A DNA stretch of 64,000 bases, from positions 124,001 through 188,000 of the forward strand of contig NZ_FNDC01000005.1 in assembly GCF_900099655.1 (NCBI RefSeq). The letters run 5' to 3'. How positions within the stretch are numbered: position 1 is the stretch's first letter; every line of letters begins with the position of its first letter. Under the pieces are notes generated by a model. That model saw nothing but the letters and a program-made list of their open reading frames with translations, ran no database searches and was not told the origin of the DNA. A program made the translations under genes and the position numbers. Shown here piece by piece: positions 9,965 through 18,650 of the stretch. The stretch comes from Planococcus glaciei. Lineage in GTDB: Bacteria; Bacillota; Bacilli; Bacillales_A; Planococcaceae.

Positions 9965-12331
9965 ATGAAGAAAACGGTTAGCGGGTTACTGGCAGTCAGT
10001 TTACTGGCTTCAGCACCATGGTCTTCGGTGCTGGCAGAAGCGCCACAGACTACATACGTAAATGCACTGGAAGAAAAAGACGGCAGTTTGTTCAACAGCG
10101 AAAGTTATGACTTTCTGAGATTCTCGAAAGTGGGGGCGGAACTTGAGCGGATCGCCAAGTCTTCGAACCGCGTGAAAGTGGAAGTGGGCGGCACATCGGC
10201 TGACGGGCATCCGCTCTACGTCGTGACCATTGCCGACCCTAAGTCAGGCGGCAAATTCGGACAGAACAAAGCACTGCGCAACCAGATGTTTAAAAATCCC
10301 AGCAAAGCACAAGACTGGGTGAAGAAAAATCCGGACTTTAAAGTGCCAATCATGATCAACGGTTCCATCCACGGCACGGAGTTTGTCGGAAGCGATGCGG
10401 TCATTCAATTGATTGAACGTTTTGCGACCCAAAACGATTCCCAGACCCAAAAAATCCTGGGCAGCAATATCCTTATCTTCAATGTCGTGGCTAACCCGGA
10501 CGGCCGTGTGGATGCGACGCGCTTTAACAGCGAAGGCATCGATTTGAACCGCGATTTCATCACCCAATCCCAGCCGGAGACCCAACACACGGTCGATTTG
10601 ATCACGGAATGGAATCCGATGGTGTTCCTGGACACGCATGGCTACGTGAAGAATTATGCGAAAAACAAACAAGGTTTGATTGAACCGTGTACGCCGCCGC
10701 ACAACCCGAACTACGAATACGATTTGTATAATAAGTGGGCACTTGGACAAGCGGCAGCGATGGAAAGTGAAATCATGAAAAACAAAGCCGGTTACACAGG
10801 AACGATTTATAAAGAGATGGTCGGCACTTACGTTCCGCAGCGTGACGATTCAGCAGGATGGGACGACTATCCGCCAATCTTCACTCCGATGTATGCGATG
10901 TACCACGGGGCATACGGCCATACCCTGGAAGCGCCGACCAACGATGAAGACGGCGTGAAGTGGATGTACGATGCGGTGATGGGGGCGCTTCAATACGCAA
11001 CCGACAATAAAGATGCGATGATCACCGACCAGATCGAGATGTTCAAGCGCGGCATCAACTTCGACCACCCGTTCCATGCAGACGGCTTCTTCCCGGAAGC
11101 GTATGTGCTGCCGGTCGATGAAAAAGATCCGACGGTAACGGAAAAAGCCGTCAACCACTTGATCCAAAACGGCATTGAAGTGGTGAAAGCTTCAAAAGCC
11201 TTTACTGTCGAAGGGAAAACTTATGCCAAAGGTTCGTATATCGTCGACATGGCACAGGCCAAAGCGGGACTTGCGAACACGATGCTGTGGGACGGTGAAG
11301 ACATCACCAACGACACGCCGGCGATGTATGATATTTCAGCCTGGAGCCTGCCGGAACTTTGGGGCTTCGAAGCAGATCCGGTCCAGACAAAAGTCGCGGT
11401 CACTGCAGCGAAAGTCAATGAAGTGAAAGGCCAAGGGTCAGTTACTGGCAAAGGGCCGTTCGTAATTCCAAACTCTTCGGTAAAAGCGGTGGAACTGGTG
11501 AATACGCTTCTTCAGCAAGGCGTTGCCGTTAAACGCAGCGAACAAGGCGATTTCTATGTGGAAGCTCCGGCGAACGCGATTTCGGCTGCTGTGAAAGCAT
11601 CCGGCATCCAAGTGAAGAGCGGAACAGTGCCGGCAGGAGCGGAAAAAATCTCTTCTGTAAAAGTGGCGCTCCTTGAAGACGGCGGCATAGGCAAAGTGCA
11701 GTCGCATTCCGGGATGAACCTGGCGCTTGAACGCCTTGGGTTCGATGTGACGGAACTATCTCCTGTTGAAGTGGCAGAAGCAGGGCTTAGCGGCTTTGAC
11801 GCATTCATCTACAACGGTACGGAAAGCTTGATTTCCACAAACTTAAGCGGGGCGAACAAAGAATTCGGCTTCCAAAATGCCGGGCAATTGGGCAAATTCA
11901 AGGCAAATGTCGATGCATTCATCGCTGATGGCGGCAAATACATCGCAGCTGGAGCCGGGGCGTCGCGCGCAACGAAAACGCTCGGTTTGACGACAGCGAC
12001 TGTCACTACTGGCGGCGGCAACAGCAACGGCATCGTGTCGGTGGATTACGACGGCACTGGCATCACAGCAGGGTACGGCCAGGACGACTATGGCTTCGTA
12101 TACCGCCCAGCCTGGTACACAGGCGTTGACGCGGATGAAGTGCAAGCGGCATTCGACGACAGCGACTTCTTCCTGGCAGGCCACTGGAAAGGCAACGAAG
12201 CGGCATCAGGCAAACCAGTCATCGTCCGTGAAAGCGATAAAGATGTTACTTTGATCGGACTTGAGCCAGGCTTCCGAGACCATACGGATTACCTGTTCCG
12301 CTTGATTTCCAACGCGCTTTATACAAAATAA
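9965..12331 (+). CDS. Secreted M14 family zinc carboxypeptidase
   Basis: A 788-residue exported metallopeptidase. A signal peptide (MKKTVSGLLAVSLLASAPWSSVLAEA) is followed by the M14 catalytic domain (about 40-370). Zinc ligands are H136 and E139 in SIHGTEF and H225 in DTHGY; the catalytic Glu is E322 in HTLEAPTNDE. The remaining ~400 residues form an extra region; about 565-760 (VALLEDGGIGKVQSHSGMNLALERLGF...) resembles a class I glutamine amidotransferase-like fold without a catalytic Cys that I can identify. Likely role is extracellular protein or peptide degradation. GGGGGA precedes the ATG. Single gene, terminator at 12342-12371. Confidence 0.9.
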   Translation: MKKTVSGLLAVSLLASAPWSSVLAEAPQTTYVNALEEKDGSLFNSESYDFLRFSKVGAELERIAKSSNRVKVEVGGTSADGHPLYVVTIADPKSGGKFGQNKALRNQMFKNPSKAQDWVKKNPDFKVPIMINGSIHGTEFVGSDAVIQLIERFATQNDSQTQKILGSNILIFNVVANPDGRVDATRFNSEGIDLNRDFITQSQPETQHTVDLITEWNPMVFLDTHGYVKNYAKNKQGLIEPCTPPHNPNYEYDLYNKWALGQAAAMESEIMKNKAGYTGTIYKEMVGTYVPQRDDSAGWDDYPPIFTPMYAMYHGAYGHTLEAPTNDEDGVKWMYDAVMGALQYATDNKDAMITDQIEMFKRGINFDHPFHADGFFPEAYVLPVDEKDPTVTEKAVNHLIQNGIEVVKASKAFTVEGKTYAKGSYIVDMAQAKAGLANTMLWDGEDITNDTPAMYDISAWSLPELWGFEADPVQTKVAVTAAKVNEVKGQGSVTGKGPFVIPNSSVKAVELVNTLLQQGVAVKRSEQGDFYVEAPANAISAAVKASGIQVKSGTVPAGAEKISSVKVALLEDGGIGKVQSHSGMNLALERLGFDVTELSPVEVAEAGLSGFDAFIYNGTESLISTNLSGANKEFGFQNAGQLGKFKANVDAFIADGGKYIAAGAGASRATKTLGLTTATVTTGGGNSNGIVSVDYDGTGITAGYGQDDYGFVYRPAWYTGVDADEVQAAFDDSDFFLAGHWKGNEAASGKPVIVRESDKDVTLIGLEPGFRDHTDYLFRLISNALYTK

Positions 12332-12341
12332 CAGACAGAAA

Positions 12342-12371
12342 AAGGAGCAGCTGAATTTTCAGCTGCTCCTT
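12342..12371 (+). terminator. Rho-independent terminator
   Basis: AAGGAGCAGCTGA, loop ATTT, TCAGCTGCTCCTT: 13-bp stem, weak T tail, 10 bases after the carboxypeptidase stop. Confidence 0.75.
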
Positions 12372-12419
12372 CAAGTGTATGATTATTTCTTCACTCAGTC
12401 GTGTGACAAGCGAAATAGG

Positions 12420-12448
12420 TTGACACTATTCCTTAATTGCTTTACTGT
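12420..12448 (+). promoter_or_regulatory. Sigma-A-like promoter of candidate small RNA
   Basis: Perfect -35 box TTGACA (12420-12425), 17-bp spacer, then TACTGT (12443-12448), which keeps the key T1, A2 and T6 of the -10 box. No coding gene lies downstream on this strand. Confidence 0.5.
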
Positions 12449-12453
12449 TAGAG

Positions 12454-12573
12454 ACGCGATGAGCTCGTTTGCGTAAGACGACCAGCAATCCTTCGTTGGA
12501 ACACGTTGTGGAGCGTGGCTAGGCCGCCGCAAATTTATCGAGACCACTTTGCCTTCGGGCAAAGTGGTTTTTT
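12454..12573 (+). ncRNA. Candidate small noncoding RNA of about 120 nt
   Basis: A promoter-like TTGACA-17-TACTGT and an excellent terminator (11-bp stem ACCACTTTGCC with UUCG loop, then six T, 12543-12573) bracket about 120 bp with no plausible reading frame. The enclosed sequence is GC-richer than the surrounding spacer and contains several short complementary segments (for example TCGTTTGCG near 12473 and CGCAAAT near 12531). I cannot match it to a known RNA family. The 5' end is estimated as 6-7 bases after the -10 box. Confidence 0.45.
12543..12573 (+). terminator. Strong UUCG-loop terminator of the candidate small RNA
   Basis: Perfect 11-bp stem ACCACTTTGCC/GGCAAAGTGGT closed by TTCG, followed by TTTTT. 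It is more than 200 bp away from the previous gene, which already has its own terminator. Confidence 0.85.
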
Positions 12574-12656
12574 AGTTGATTTATTTAAGGGATCGGCTAT
12601 GTCAATAAACAGCATGGTCGAACGTGGCGAAACAGGTTTTTCGGATGCAAATAATA

Positions 12657-12755
12657 AAATACGCTCAGCGATGGCAGAAATACGCACAGCAAACGTTAAA
12701 ATACGCACAGCAAGTGAAGAAATACGCTCAACAACGCTTAAAATACGATTCCAGC
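12657..12755 (-). repeat. 21-bp-period repeat array, family 1 (reverse orientation)
   Basis: Units start at 12657, 12678, 12699, 12720 and 12741. Each begins with AAATACG, mostly AAATACGCWCA (the complement of the GAGCGTATTT core), followed by about ten variable bases. All steps are exactly 21 bp. Related arrays occur at 36657 and 43209. Confidence 0.85.
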
Positions 12756-12772
12756 AGAACATACATAGAAGA

Positions 12773-12812
12773 AAACGGAGCGGCCCAAATTTCTTGGGCG
12801 CTCCGTTTTTTT
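12773..12812. terminator. Bidirectional terminator after S9 peptidase gene
   Basis: ACGGAGCGGCCCAA, loop ATTTC, TTGGGCGCTCCGTTTTTTT. On the minus strand it overlaps the end of the S9 peptidase gene and ends in a T-rich run. Confidence 0.8.
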
Positions 12813-14742
12813 ATGGCCTTAAGTTTTCAATCGGTACCGGTTCGACGGCATCGGCCGGTTCAAAGCCGAAAATTCGGCTATAGAAATACAGCTCGGCTTC
12901 AATCGAACGCTTGATGTTTTCTGCGATGCGGAAGCCGTGGCCTTCGCCTTCAAATGCCAAATAAGCGACAGGCAAGCCTTTTTTCCTTAACGCATCGACC
13001 ATCAGCTCTGCTTGATTCGGCGGAACGATTTTATCTTCGAGCCCTTGCAGGAAAATGATCGGGCAGGACAGCTGATCCGTGAAATTGATGGGTGAGCGGT
13101 CGTAATACATTTGTTTCGCTTCCGGGAAAGGTCCGATCAAGCCGTCCGCATAGCGGGATTCGAATTTATGCGTTTCGTTGGTGAACACTTCGAGTTCACT
13201 GATGCCGAAATAGCTGGCGCCTGCGCGGTAGACGTCCGTGAAGACGAGCGAGGCCAGGGTCGTATAGCCGCCGGCGCTGCCTCCGACAATAACGGCGCGG
13301 TTGCCGTCGACTTCACCTTGTTCCACCAAATATTTTACGGCATTCGCCGAATCCTCCACATCGACAATGCCCCAATTGCCTTTCAGGCGTTCCCGGTATT
13401 CCCGGCCGTAGCCGGTCGATCCACCGTAATTGACGTCGACTACCGCAAATCCGCGGCTTGTCCAATACTGGAATTCCAAGTTCAAGGCGGAAGTGGCAGC
13501 GCTTGTCGGCCCGCCGTGGACCGTTACGATGAGCGGCGGCTTTTCGCCTGTTGGCGCGGTATAATCCGGATTTTTGGGACGGTAATAAATGCCATAAGCC
13601 GTCTTGCCGTGCGCTGTCGGAAATTCAATCGCTTGCGGAATCGATAAATAGTTTGGATCCAAGTCCAAATCTGAAGACACTTTCACGTCCTCCAAACGGC
13701 CGTATGCATTCATCTGTACAATGCGAAGTGGATCCGTGGGCGACGCAGCGAGAAAGGCGGCTTCGCTGCCATTGCCATGGATGGAAGAGAACACCGTAAA
13801 GCGGCTGTCGACCGGAGCCGATTCGCCGGTTTCAAGGTCGATCTTCGCCAGTCGCCGGTTGCCATTGTGTGAATACGAAGCAAGCACCGTCGTGCCGTTC
13901 AAAAAATCATAATCCGACCGGCCGAAAATCCAGCTCGGCCCGCCAAATTCTGCTTCCATAGGGCACACGGTTTCCACTTCACTACCGTTCCAGCGCATGA
14001 GGTTCCACCAATTGCTTCGGTCGGAAAGGAAATAAAGTACGCCGTCAGGAGACCAGACCGGCTGGAGAATGGAATCTGCCGGTCCGCCGGCCACCATGCG
14101 GGCATTGCTTAGTGAACCATCGTCATTCAAATCAGCAAGCCACAACTGGGTTTCATCCCATGGCATGTTCGGATGGTTCCACGTCAAATACGCCAATTGT
14201 TTTGCATCCGGGCTGATCCGTGGATTGGAATAGAAATCATTGCCGGAAGCGACAATCCGTTCATTGCTGCCGTCGAGGTCCATCGCAACAATGGCCGTTT
14301 CTGCGGAAATGGCGGATTGGCTATGGTCTTCTCGTATCCAGTATAAGCGCCCGTATGAAGCATCAACTGCCGCATCGGCGTAGCGCAGATCCGGCTCCGA
14401 GGTGAGTGTTTGAAATTGCTTTTCCCCTTTTCGGACATACAGCAAATTATCATCAAAATTCGAGAAGTACAAATGGGATTGATGGACGATGAACGGCGCG
14501 CCGCCGTATTCGTGGACGCGGGTGCGCACGTTGAAAGGAGCTGGCGTCAGTTCTGTCGTCGATCCGTCGGGTGTTCTTTTCATGACCGTATTCCGTCCGC
14601 CTTCTAAGGGACGCTGTTCTAGCCAGTAAAGGTCCGGCCCATCCCAAGCGATACTTAAAAAACCGACCGTGTCTTGGGTGATCAAATCAGGGGTAATCGG
14701 TGATTTCCAGCTGCCGTACGGCAAAGTTGCAGGATGGCTCAT
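12811..14742 (-). CDS. S9 family peptidase (acylaminoacyl-/dipeptidyl-peptidase type)
   Basis: A 643-residue cytoplasmic serine peptidase. The N-terminal ~390 residues form the WD40-like beta-propeller (repeated SPDA/WSPDG and SxDG-type blades); the C-terminal ~250 residues are the alpha/beta hydrolase domain. The nucleophile is in GGSAGGY, the acid in GLEDKIVPP and the His in EGEGHGFR. Members clip short peptides from the N-terminus. No signal peptide is present. The ATG at 14742 has GAGGAGG about nine bases upstream. Single gene. Confidence 0.92.
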   Translation of the reverse strand: MSHPATLPYGSWKSPITPDLITQDTVGFLSIAWDGPDLYWLEQRPLEGGRNTVMKRTPDGSTTELTPAPFNVRTRVHEYGGAPFIVHQSHLYFSNFDDNLLYVRKGEKQFQTLTSEPDLRYADAAVDASYGRLYWIREDHSQSAISAETAIVAMDLDGSNERIVASGNDFYSNPRISPDAKQLAYLTWNHPNMPWDETQLWLADLNDDGSLSNARMVAGGPADSILQPVWSPDGVLYFLSDRSNWWNLMRWNGSEVETVCPMEAEFGGPSWIFGRSDYDFLNGTTVLASYSHNGNRRLAKIDLETGESAPVDSRFTVFSSIHGNGSEAAFLAASPTDPLRIVQMNAYGRLEDVKVSSDLDLDPNYLSIPQAIEFPTAHGKTAYGIYYRPKNPDYTAPTGEKPPLIVTVHGGPTSAATSALNLEFQYWTSRGFAVVDVNYGGSTGYGREYRERLKGNWGIVDVEDSANAVKYLVEQGEVDGNRAVIVGGSAGGYTTLASLVFTDVYRAGASYFGISELEVFTNETHKFESRYADGLIGPFPEAKQMYYDRSPINFTDQLSCPIIFLQGLEDKIVPPNQAELMVDALRKKGLPVAYLAFEGEGHGFRIAENIKRSIEAELYFYSRIFGFEPADAVEPVPIENLRP

Positions 14743-14916
14743 ATCATTTTTCCTCCTCGGCGAGTAAACTTAGTTAAATGGTATTTCTTTATTTTACCAG
14801 TCAATCTGTCAGAATTGGTGGAAATCTTATAGTAAATATCTGCCTTTTTCCATAGACAGAAAGCGGGAAGTGTGGAAGAATAGAGCCACAATCCCGATAG
14901 AGAAAAGAGGGGGCAT

Positions 14917-16101
14917 ATGGAGCTGAAGGGTTACGGAAAAGGCAATTGGATATTGGAATACTTCAAAATTATTCTGGCGTTTATTGCGGCTAAACTGTTT
15001 CCGAATACAAGCGGCAAAAAAATTGTGCTGGTCGGCGGCAATCTGGGCGAAAAATACGAAGACAATGCTGCCGTGCTGCACCGGTATTTAATCGATCATT
15101 ACGCGGATGAAATGAGCATTTACTGGCTTTATGACCCGAATACGGCATATGTAAAAGAACAGAACATCCCAAATGCCATTGCGCTCGGCAGCTGGGAAAA
15201 CTATGTGCTGTTTTTCCAGGCGGATTATTCGTTCCACGGCCATTCGATTCTGTATGACCTTGCGCCTTTTGCGCCCCATTTTCTGCTTTTGAACGATAAA
15301 ACAGTCATGACCCACGTCAGCCATGGCATTGAAGGCTTTAAAAAAATCCTGATCCAGAAAGAAGACCTGCCGCAATTAGAGCGGACGGATTTTTTCAATT
15401 GCGCCTCGCAATTCGAACGGCGGATCAAACGGAATGAATGGGGAATCCCGGAAGAAAAGCTGATTGTGACCGGCTTTCCGCGTTTTGACCGGTATCCGGC
15501 AGATCAGCCGGCCGAACGCGTCAAACGGGTGCTGGTGATGATGACGTGGCGTGAATGGCTCCTTGAATCAGGCACCAAAGAATTCGAACAAAGTGATTAC
15601 TACCTCAATACGTACGGGCTCCTGCAGCATGAAGGCATCCAAAAACTACTGGAAGAACAGGACATGGAAGTGACCGTTGCGCTCCATCCGTTCATGCAGC
15701 GTTTTGAAAAGCATTTCGAAGAAATTTCAAGCGGGCGGATCCGTTTTGTGGCTTTTGAGGAACTGTCCATTTCCAAAGCCATTGAAGAAAACGACATGCT
15801 GCTGACCGATATCACGAGCGTCTCCTGGGATTTCCTTTATTTGAACAAACCGATTATCTTTTATTTGTTCGACCAGGAAGACTGGGAAACAAAGCGGGGA
15901 ATTTACTTGGATTTGAACAAAGACTTGTACGGCTACAAAGCAAAGACGGCAGAAGATGTTTACGGATTTTTGAAAGAGATTACCGGAGGCGTCAATTTCA
16001 ACAAATGGTACAGCATGGCACCGCAGTTTATCGACTTTTTTGATCAGGACAACTGCAAGCGGCTCACCGATCGAGTGTTTGGAACAAAACGTACAGAATA
16101 A
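14917..16101 (+). CDS. CDP-glycerol glycerophosphotransferase family protein (TagB/TagF-like)
   Basis: A 394-residue GT-B-type transferase of the teichoic-acid family that moves glycerol-phosphate from CDP-glycerol to a membrane-linked acceptor. Visible family motifs are VSHGIEGFKK in the N-terminal half, VTGFPRFDRY at the domain linker and LLTDITSVSWDFLYLNKPIIFYLFD in the donor domain. A hydrophobic/amphipathic N-terminal helix (about 12-30) may attach it to the membrane. No tag or tar partner genes are adjacent, so the exact polymer is unknown. AGAGGGGG precedes the ATG. Confidence 0.88.
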   Translation: MELKGYGKGNWILEYFKIILAFIAAKLFPNTSGKKIVLVGGNLGEKYEDNAAVLHRYLIDHYADEMSIYWLYDPNTAYVKEQNIPNAIALGSWENYVLFFQADYSFHGHSILYDLAPFAPHFLLLNDKTVMTHVSHGIEGFKKILIQKEDLPQLERTDFFNCASQFERRIKRNEWGIPEEKLIVTGFPRFDRYPADQPAERVKRVLVMMTWREWLLESGTKEFEQSDYYLNTYGLLQHEGIQKLLEEQDMEVTVALHPFMQRFEKHFEEISSGRIRFVAFEELSISKAIEENDMLLTDITSVSWDFLYLNKPIIFYLFDQEDWETKRGIYLDLNKDLYGYKAKTAEDVYGFLKEITGGVNFNKWYSMAPQFIDFFDQDNCKRLTDRVFGTKRTE

Positions 16102-16102
16102 A

Positions 16103-16152
16103 AAAAGCCTCCAGGCGGATGCATTCAGCAAATGCATCCACTTGGAAGCTTA
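16103..16152 (+). terminator. Terminator between convergent genes
   Basis: AGCCTCCAGGCGGATGCATT and AATGCATCCACTTGGAAGCT form a long stem around CAGCA; A-run before and T-rich run after, so it probably serves both directions. Confidence 0.8.
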
Positions 16153-16167
16153 TTTTATTGGATAGAA

Positions 16168-16950
16168 TCAACGGATTCCGTTTTGTGAAAATGCCATGGC
16201 TTGCTGAATCGATGAAAAAGTCAGCAACGGGCGGCTCTGATCTTGGAGCGTGCCCAATTCGCGCGCAGCTTTTGGGGAAATGCCGGTGACATACAGATGT
16301 GTGCCCATCAGTTTCAGGACATCGCGTATGCTCAACAACCCTTCCAGCGGAAATCCTTCTTCCCAATAAAGTCCGGTGACATCAATCATGACGTGTTCAA
16401 TTCGTTCTTTTTGCACATATAAGCTCAATTTCGAAATTAAAAGGTCAAAGCGATGATGGGTCATGTTGCCGATTAAAGCGACAGCCGCCACGTGGTCCTG
16501 CAAAGACAGGATTGGCAGCATAATCTGTTCAATTTCCAATTCTTTTTCGGTCAATTCCTGGCGTTGATTATGTTCCAGTGTAACATCGGTTTGGGTGCCG
16601 ATAAAATAAAGGGCGCCCATGACTTCCACGGGTTCAATGTGCAGGCGGTTCCAGAAGAGGGATCCGTCCTTGCGGTAATTCTGCAGCGTGACTGTTACGC
16701 TTTCTCTAGCTTCGATTGCCGTTCTGATTTTCCGGCGCTCTGTGGGATCTGTTTCTTTTCGCTGGAGGAAACGGCAATTCCGGCCCAACACTTCAGACTG
16801 CTGGTAACCGGTCATTTTTTCAAAAGTCCGGTTTGTATAGATGATCGGGTTGTCTTCCTGTGAAGGATCGGTTACGATAGTGGCCACGTTGCTGCCATCC
16901 ACCATAGCCTCAAGAAGCGTAAGTTGTTCTTCAAAAGCTAAAGTTTTCAT
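16168..16950 (-). CDS. ytvA: LOV-STAS blue-light photoreceptor (YtvA/PfyP type)
   Basis: A 260-residue protein, the same size and layout as B. subtilis YtvA. The N-terminal PAS/LOV domain (about 10-125) has the flavin-binding signature GRNCRFLQ with the photoactive cysteine at C59, and the FMN-contacting NYRKDGSLFWN and GTQTDVT segments. A linker helix follows (HNQRQELTEKELEIEQ), then a C-terminal STAS domain (about 145-255). In B. subtilis YtvA joins the stressosome and activates sigma-B in blue light. The start at 16950 is set by GGAGG at 8-base spacing; an upstream in-frame ATG at 16968 lacks one. Single gene. Confidence 0.93.
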   Translation of the reverse strand: MKTLAFEEQLTLLEAMVDGSNVATIVTDPSQEDNPIIYTNRTFEKMTGYQQSEVLGRNCRFLQRKETDPTERRKIRTAIEARESVTVTLQNYRKDGSLFWNRLHIEPVEVMGALYFIGTQTDVTLEHNQRQELTEKELEIEQIMLPILSLQDHVAAVALIGNMTHHRFDLLISKLSLYVQKERIEHVMIDVTGLYWEEGFPLEGLLSIRDVLKLMGTHLYVTGISPKAARELGTLQDQSRPLLTFSSIQQAMAFSQNGIR

Positions 16951-17022
16951 CTGAATTACCTCCACCAAGTCTTGCCTTGTTTAATCGCTTATTTATCGTA
17001 GCATAACAGCCAGAAAAAACCA

Positions 17023-17070
17023 AAAACCTGCTTGAACGAGAAAATCTCTCTGTTCAAGCAGGTTTTTTTA
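17023..17070 (-). terminator. Terminator downstream of SDR gene
   Basis: AACCTGCTTGAAC and GTTCAAGCAGGTT form a 13-bp stem with T-runs on both strands. It ends the SDR gene before the LOV gene. Confidence 0.85.
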
Positions 17071-17086
17071 GTTATACCCATTTCGA

Positions 17087-17845
17087 TCAATAAGAAGTCC
17101 AGCCGCCGTCGACTGTTACGACTTGGCCATTCACAAAGCTTGCTTCATCAGATCCGAGGAATACCGCCAAATTCGCGATTTCTTCCGGTTGGCCGATGCG
17201 CGGATTCAATGCCATGCCCAGCTGCTGGCGGCCCATGCCGACTTGGCTGATGTTGCTCATGCTGCTGCCGATATTGGTCGCAACCGCTCCAGGCGCAATG
17301 CCGTTCGTGCGGATGTTTTTATCGCCGTACATGAATGCCGTGTTTTTCGTCAAACCAACGACTGCATGCTTGGAAGCTGTGTAAGCGGCTCCGGCACGCC
17401 CTCCATAAAGGCCGCCCGCAGAAATGTTGTTGACGATGGCGCCGTGCCCTTGTTCAAGGAACATCGGAATTGCCAAGCGCATCGTGTGCATGACTGCTGT
17501 CGTGTTGACCGCAAAGATGCGATCCCAGCGATCGTTTGAAATTTCGCCTACTGGTTCCATGCCGTCCATGATGCCGGCGTTGTTTACCAGAATATCCAAT
17601 TTGCCGAATGCCTGTTTCGTTTCTTCGAACAGCTGGTTGATGTCTTCTTCCGAAGTAACGTTTGTTTTCACAGCAATTGCTTCAGCCCCTGTTTCTTTAA
17701 GGGCATCTGCTACTGCGGTGGCCCCTTCAAGATTCAAATCGGAAACGACGACTTTCGCGCCTTCTTTTGCATAAGCTTCCGCAATCGCTTTTCCCATTCC
17801 TGAAGCCGCTCCGGTTACAATTGCAACTTTGCCTTCTAATCTCAT
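17087..17845 (-). CDS. Classical SDR family oxidoreductase
   Basis: A 252-residue NAD(P)-dependent short-chain dehydrogenase. It has the nucleotide motif TGAASGMG (12-19), NNAGIMDG, the catalytic serine in NNISAGG and the YTASK catalytic tetrad. The C-terminal VNGQVVTVDGGW is typical of 3-oxoacyl-ACP reductase and glucose dehydrogenase relatives. The substrate is unknown. AGGAGGT precedes the ATG. It is transcribed divergently from a TetR-type regulator gene 140 bp away, which probably controls it. Confidence 0.9.
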   Translation of the reverse strand: MRLEGKVAIVTGAASGMGKAIAEAYAKEGAKVVVSDLNLEGATAVADALKETGAEAIAVKTNVTSEEDINQLFEETKQAFGKLDILVNNAGIMDGMEPVGEISNDRWDRIFAVNTTAVMHTMRLAIPMFLEQGHGAIVNNISAGGLYGGRAGAAYTASKHAVVGLTKNTAFMYGDKNIRTNGIAPGAVATNIGSSMSNISQVGMGRQQLGMALNPRIGQPEEIANLAVFLGSDEASFVNGQVVTVDGGWTSY

Positions 17846-17868
17846 CGTAAAAACCTCCTGATTTTTTA

Positions 17869-17943
17869 TTGAACATTTGTCTAATAAAAAGTATAGTAGA
17901 GAAAATGAATAGCTTCAATAATCAAATAAATTTATAATGTTCA
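17869..17943. promoter_or_regulatory. Divergent SDR/TetR promoter region with inverted TGAACATT pair
   Basis: TTGAACATTTG at 17869-17879 and the inverse AATGTTCA at 17936-17943 face each other about 60 bp apart inside the AT-rich divergent promoter region. They are candidate operators for the adjacent TetR-type repressor; this is inference from position and symmetry. Confidence 0.4.
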
Positions 17944-17986
17944 TTAAACAACAGATTTTTAAATTTTGTTTAGTAAGGGGATGGAA

Positions 17987-18559
17987 ATGCTGAAAAGTGA
18001 TTTGCGGATAACAAAAACCAAACAGGCATTGGAAGAAGCACTGCTTACTTTATTGCAGGAAAAACCGTTGAAGTCCATTTCCATTACCGAGATCTGTCGG
18101 CTCGCCAAGATTAACCGCGGTACCTTTTATCTGCATTACGGCCAGATTGAAGACTTGTTTGAGGAATATTACAAAGAAATCATGAAAGACTTAACCGATT
18201 CGTACCAGGAACCTTACCGGCATGCCGACATTTTAAATACGAAAAAGTTAAATCCATCAACTATCCGGATTTTCCACCATATTGAAACGTACAAGAACTT
18301 TTACCGCATCGTCTTTTCACGGACCGTGCCGATGTCGTATTATTACCTCCTATTCAATCAAGTCCAGGATTTGCTGAAGCGGGATATGGAGCTCAAGTTG
18401 AAATCTTCAGTCGATCCCGCCATGCTCAGCGCTTATCAGGCAAACGCCATACTTGGCCTCATTATTGAATGGGGGCGGAACGATTTTCAGCAACCAGCAG
18501 AAGATATGAACCTGCTGCTGGTCCGCATTTTGAACATCCAAATAGAAAGCCGTGGGTAA
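17987..18559 (+). CDS. TetR/AcrR family transcriptional regulator
   Basis: A 190-residue regulator. The N-terminal HTH (about 5-52: TKTKQALEEALLTLLQEKPLKSISITEIC...INRGTFYLHYGQIEDL) is a clear TetR_N domain with the T/G-TFYxHY recognition helix. The C-terminal part resembles the TetR_C_8-type ligand domain of Gram-positive regulators. AAGGGG lies upstream of ATG 17987; ATG 17981 and the longer frame from 17966 place the ribosome binding site too close or inside the gene. It is divergent from the SDR gene and probably represses it and itself. Confidence 0.88.
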   Translation: MLKSDLRITKTKQALEEALLTLLQEKPLKSISITEICRLAKINRGTFYLHYGQIEDLFEEYYKEIMKDLTDSYQEPYRHADILNTKKLNPSTIRIFHHIETYKNFYRIVFSRTVPMSYYYLLFNQVQDLLKRDMELKLKSSVDPAMLSAYQANAILGLIIEWGRNDFQQPAEDMNLLLVRILNIQIESRG

Positions 18560-18650
18560 GCGAATCTGCGAGAGTTTTGGATTTCGACATATATTCATTT
18601 TCAATAAGCTTAAAAGATGGTATAGTAAAGGTACAACTCAATAGACTTTG

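Noticed and set aside
12506..12914. Open frames of 96-125 residues across the 12.6 kb region
   Set aside because: They are created by the 21-bp (seven-codon) repeats, which read as KYAQQ- or EIRTA-type heptads. There is no ribosome binding site and they overlap the candidate small RNA terminator and the S9 peptidase gene.
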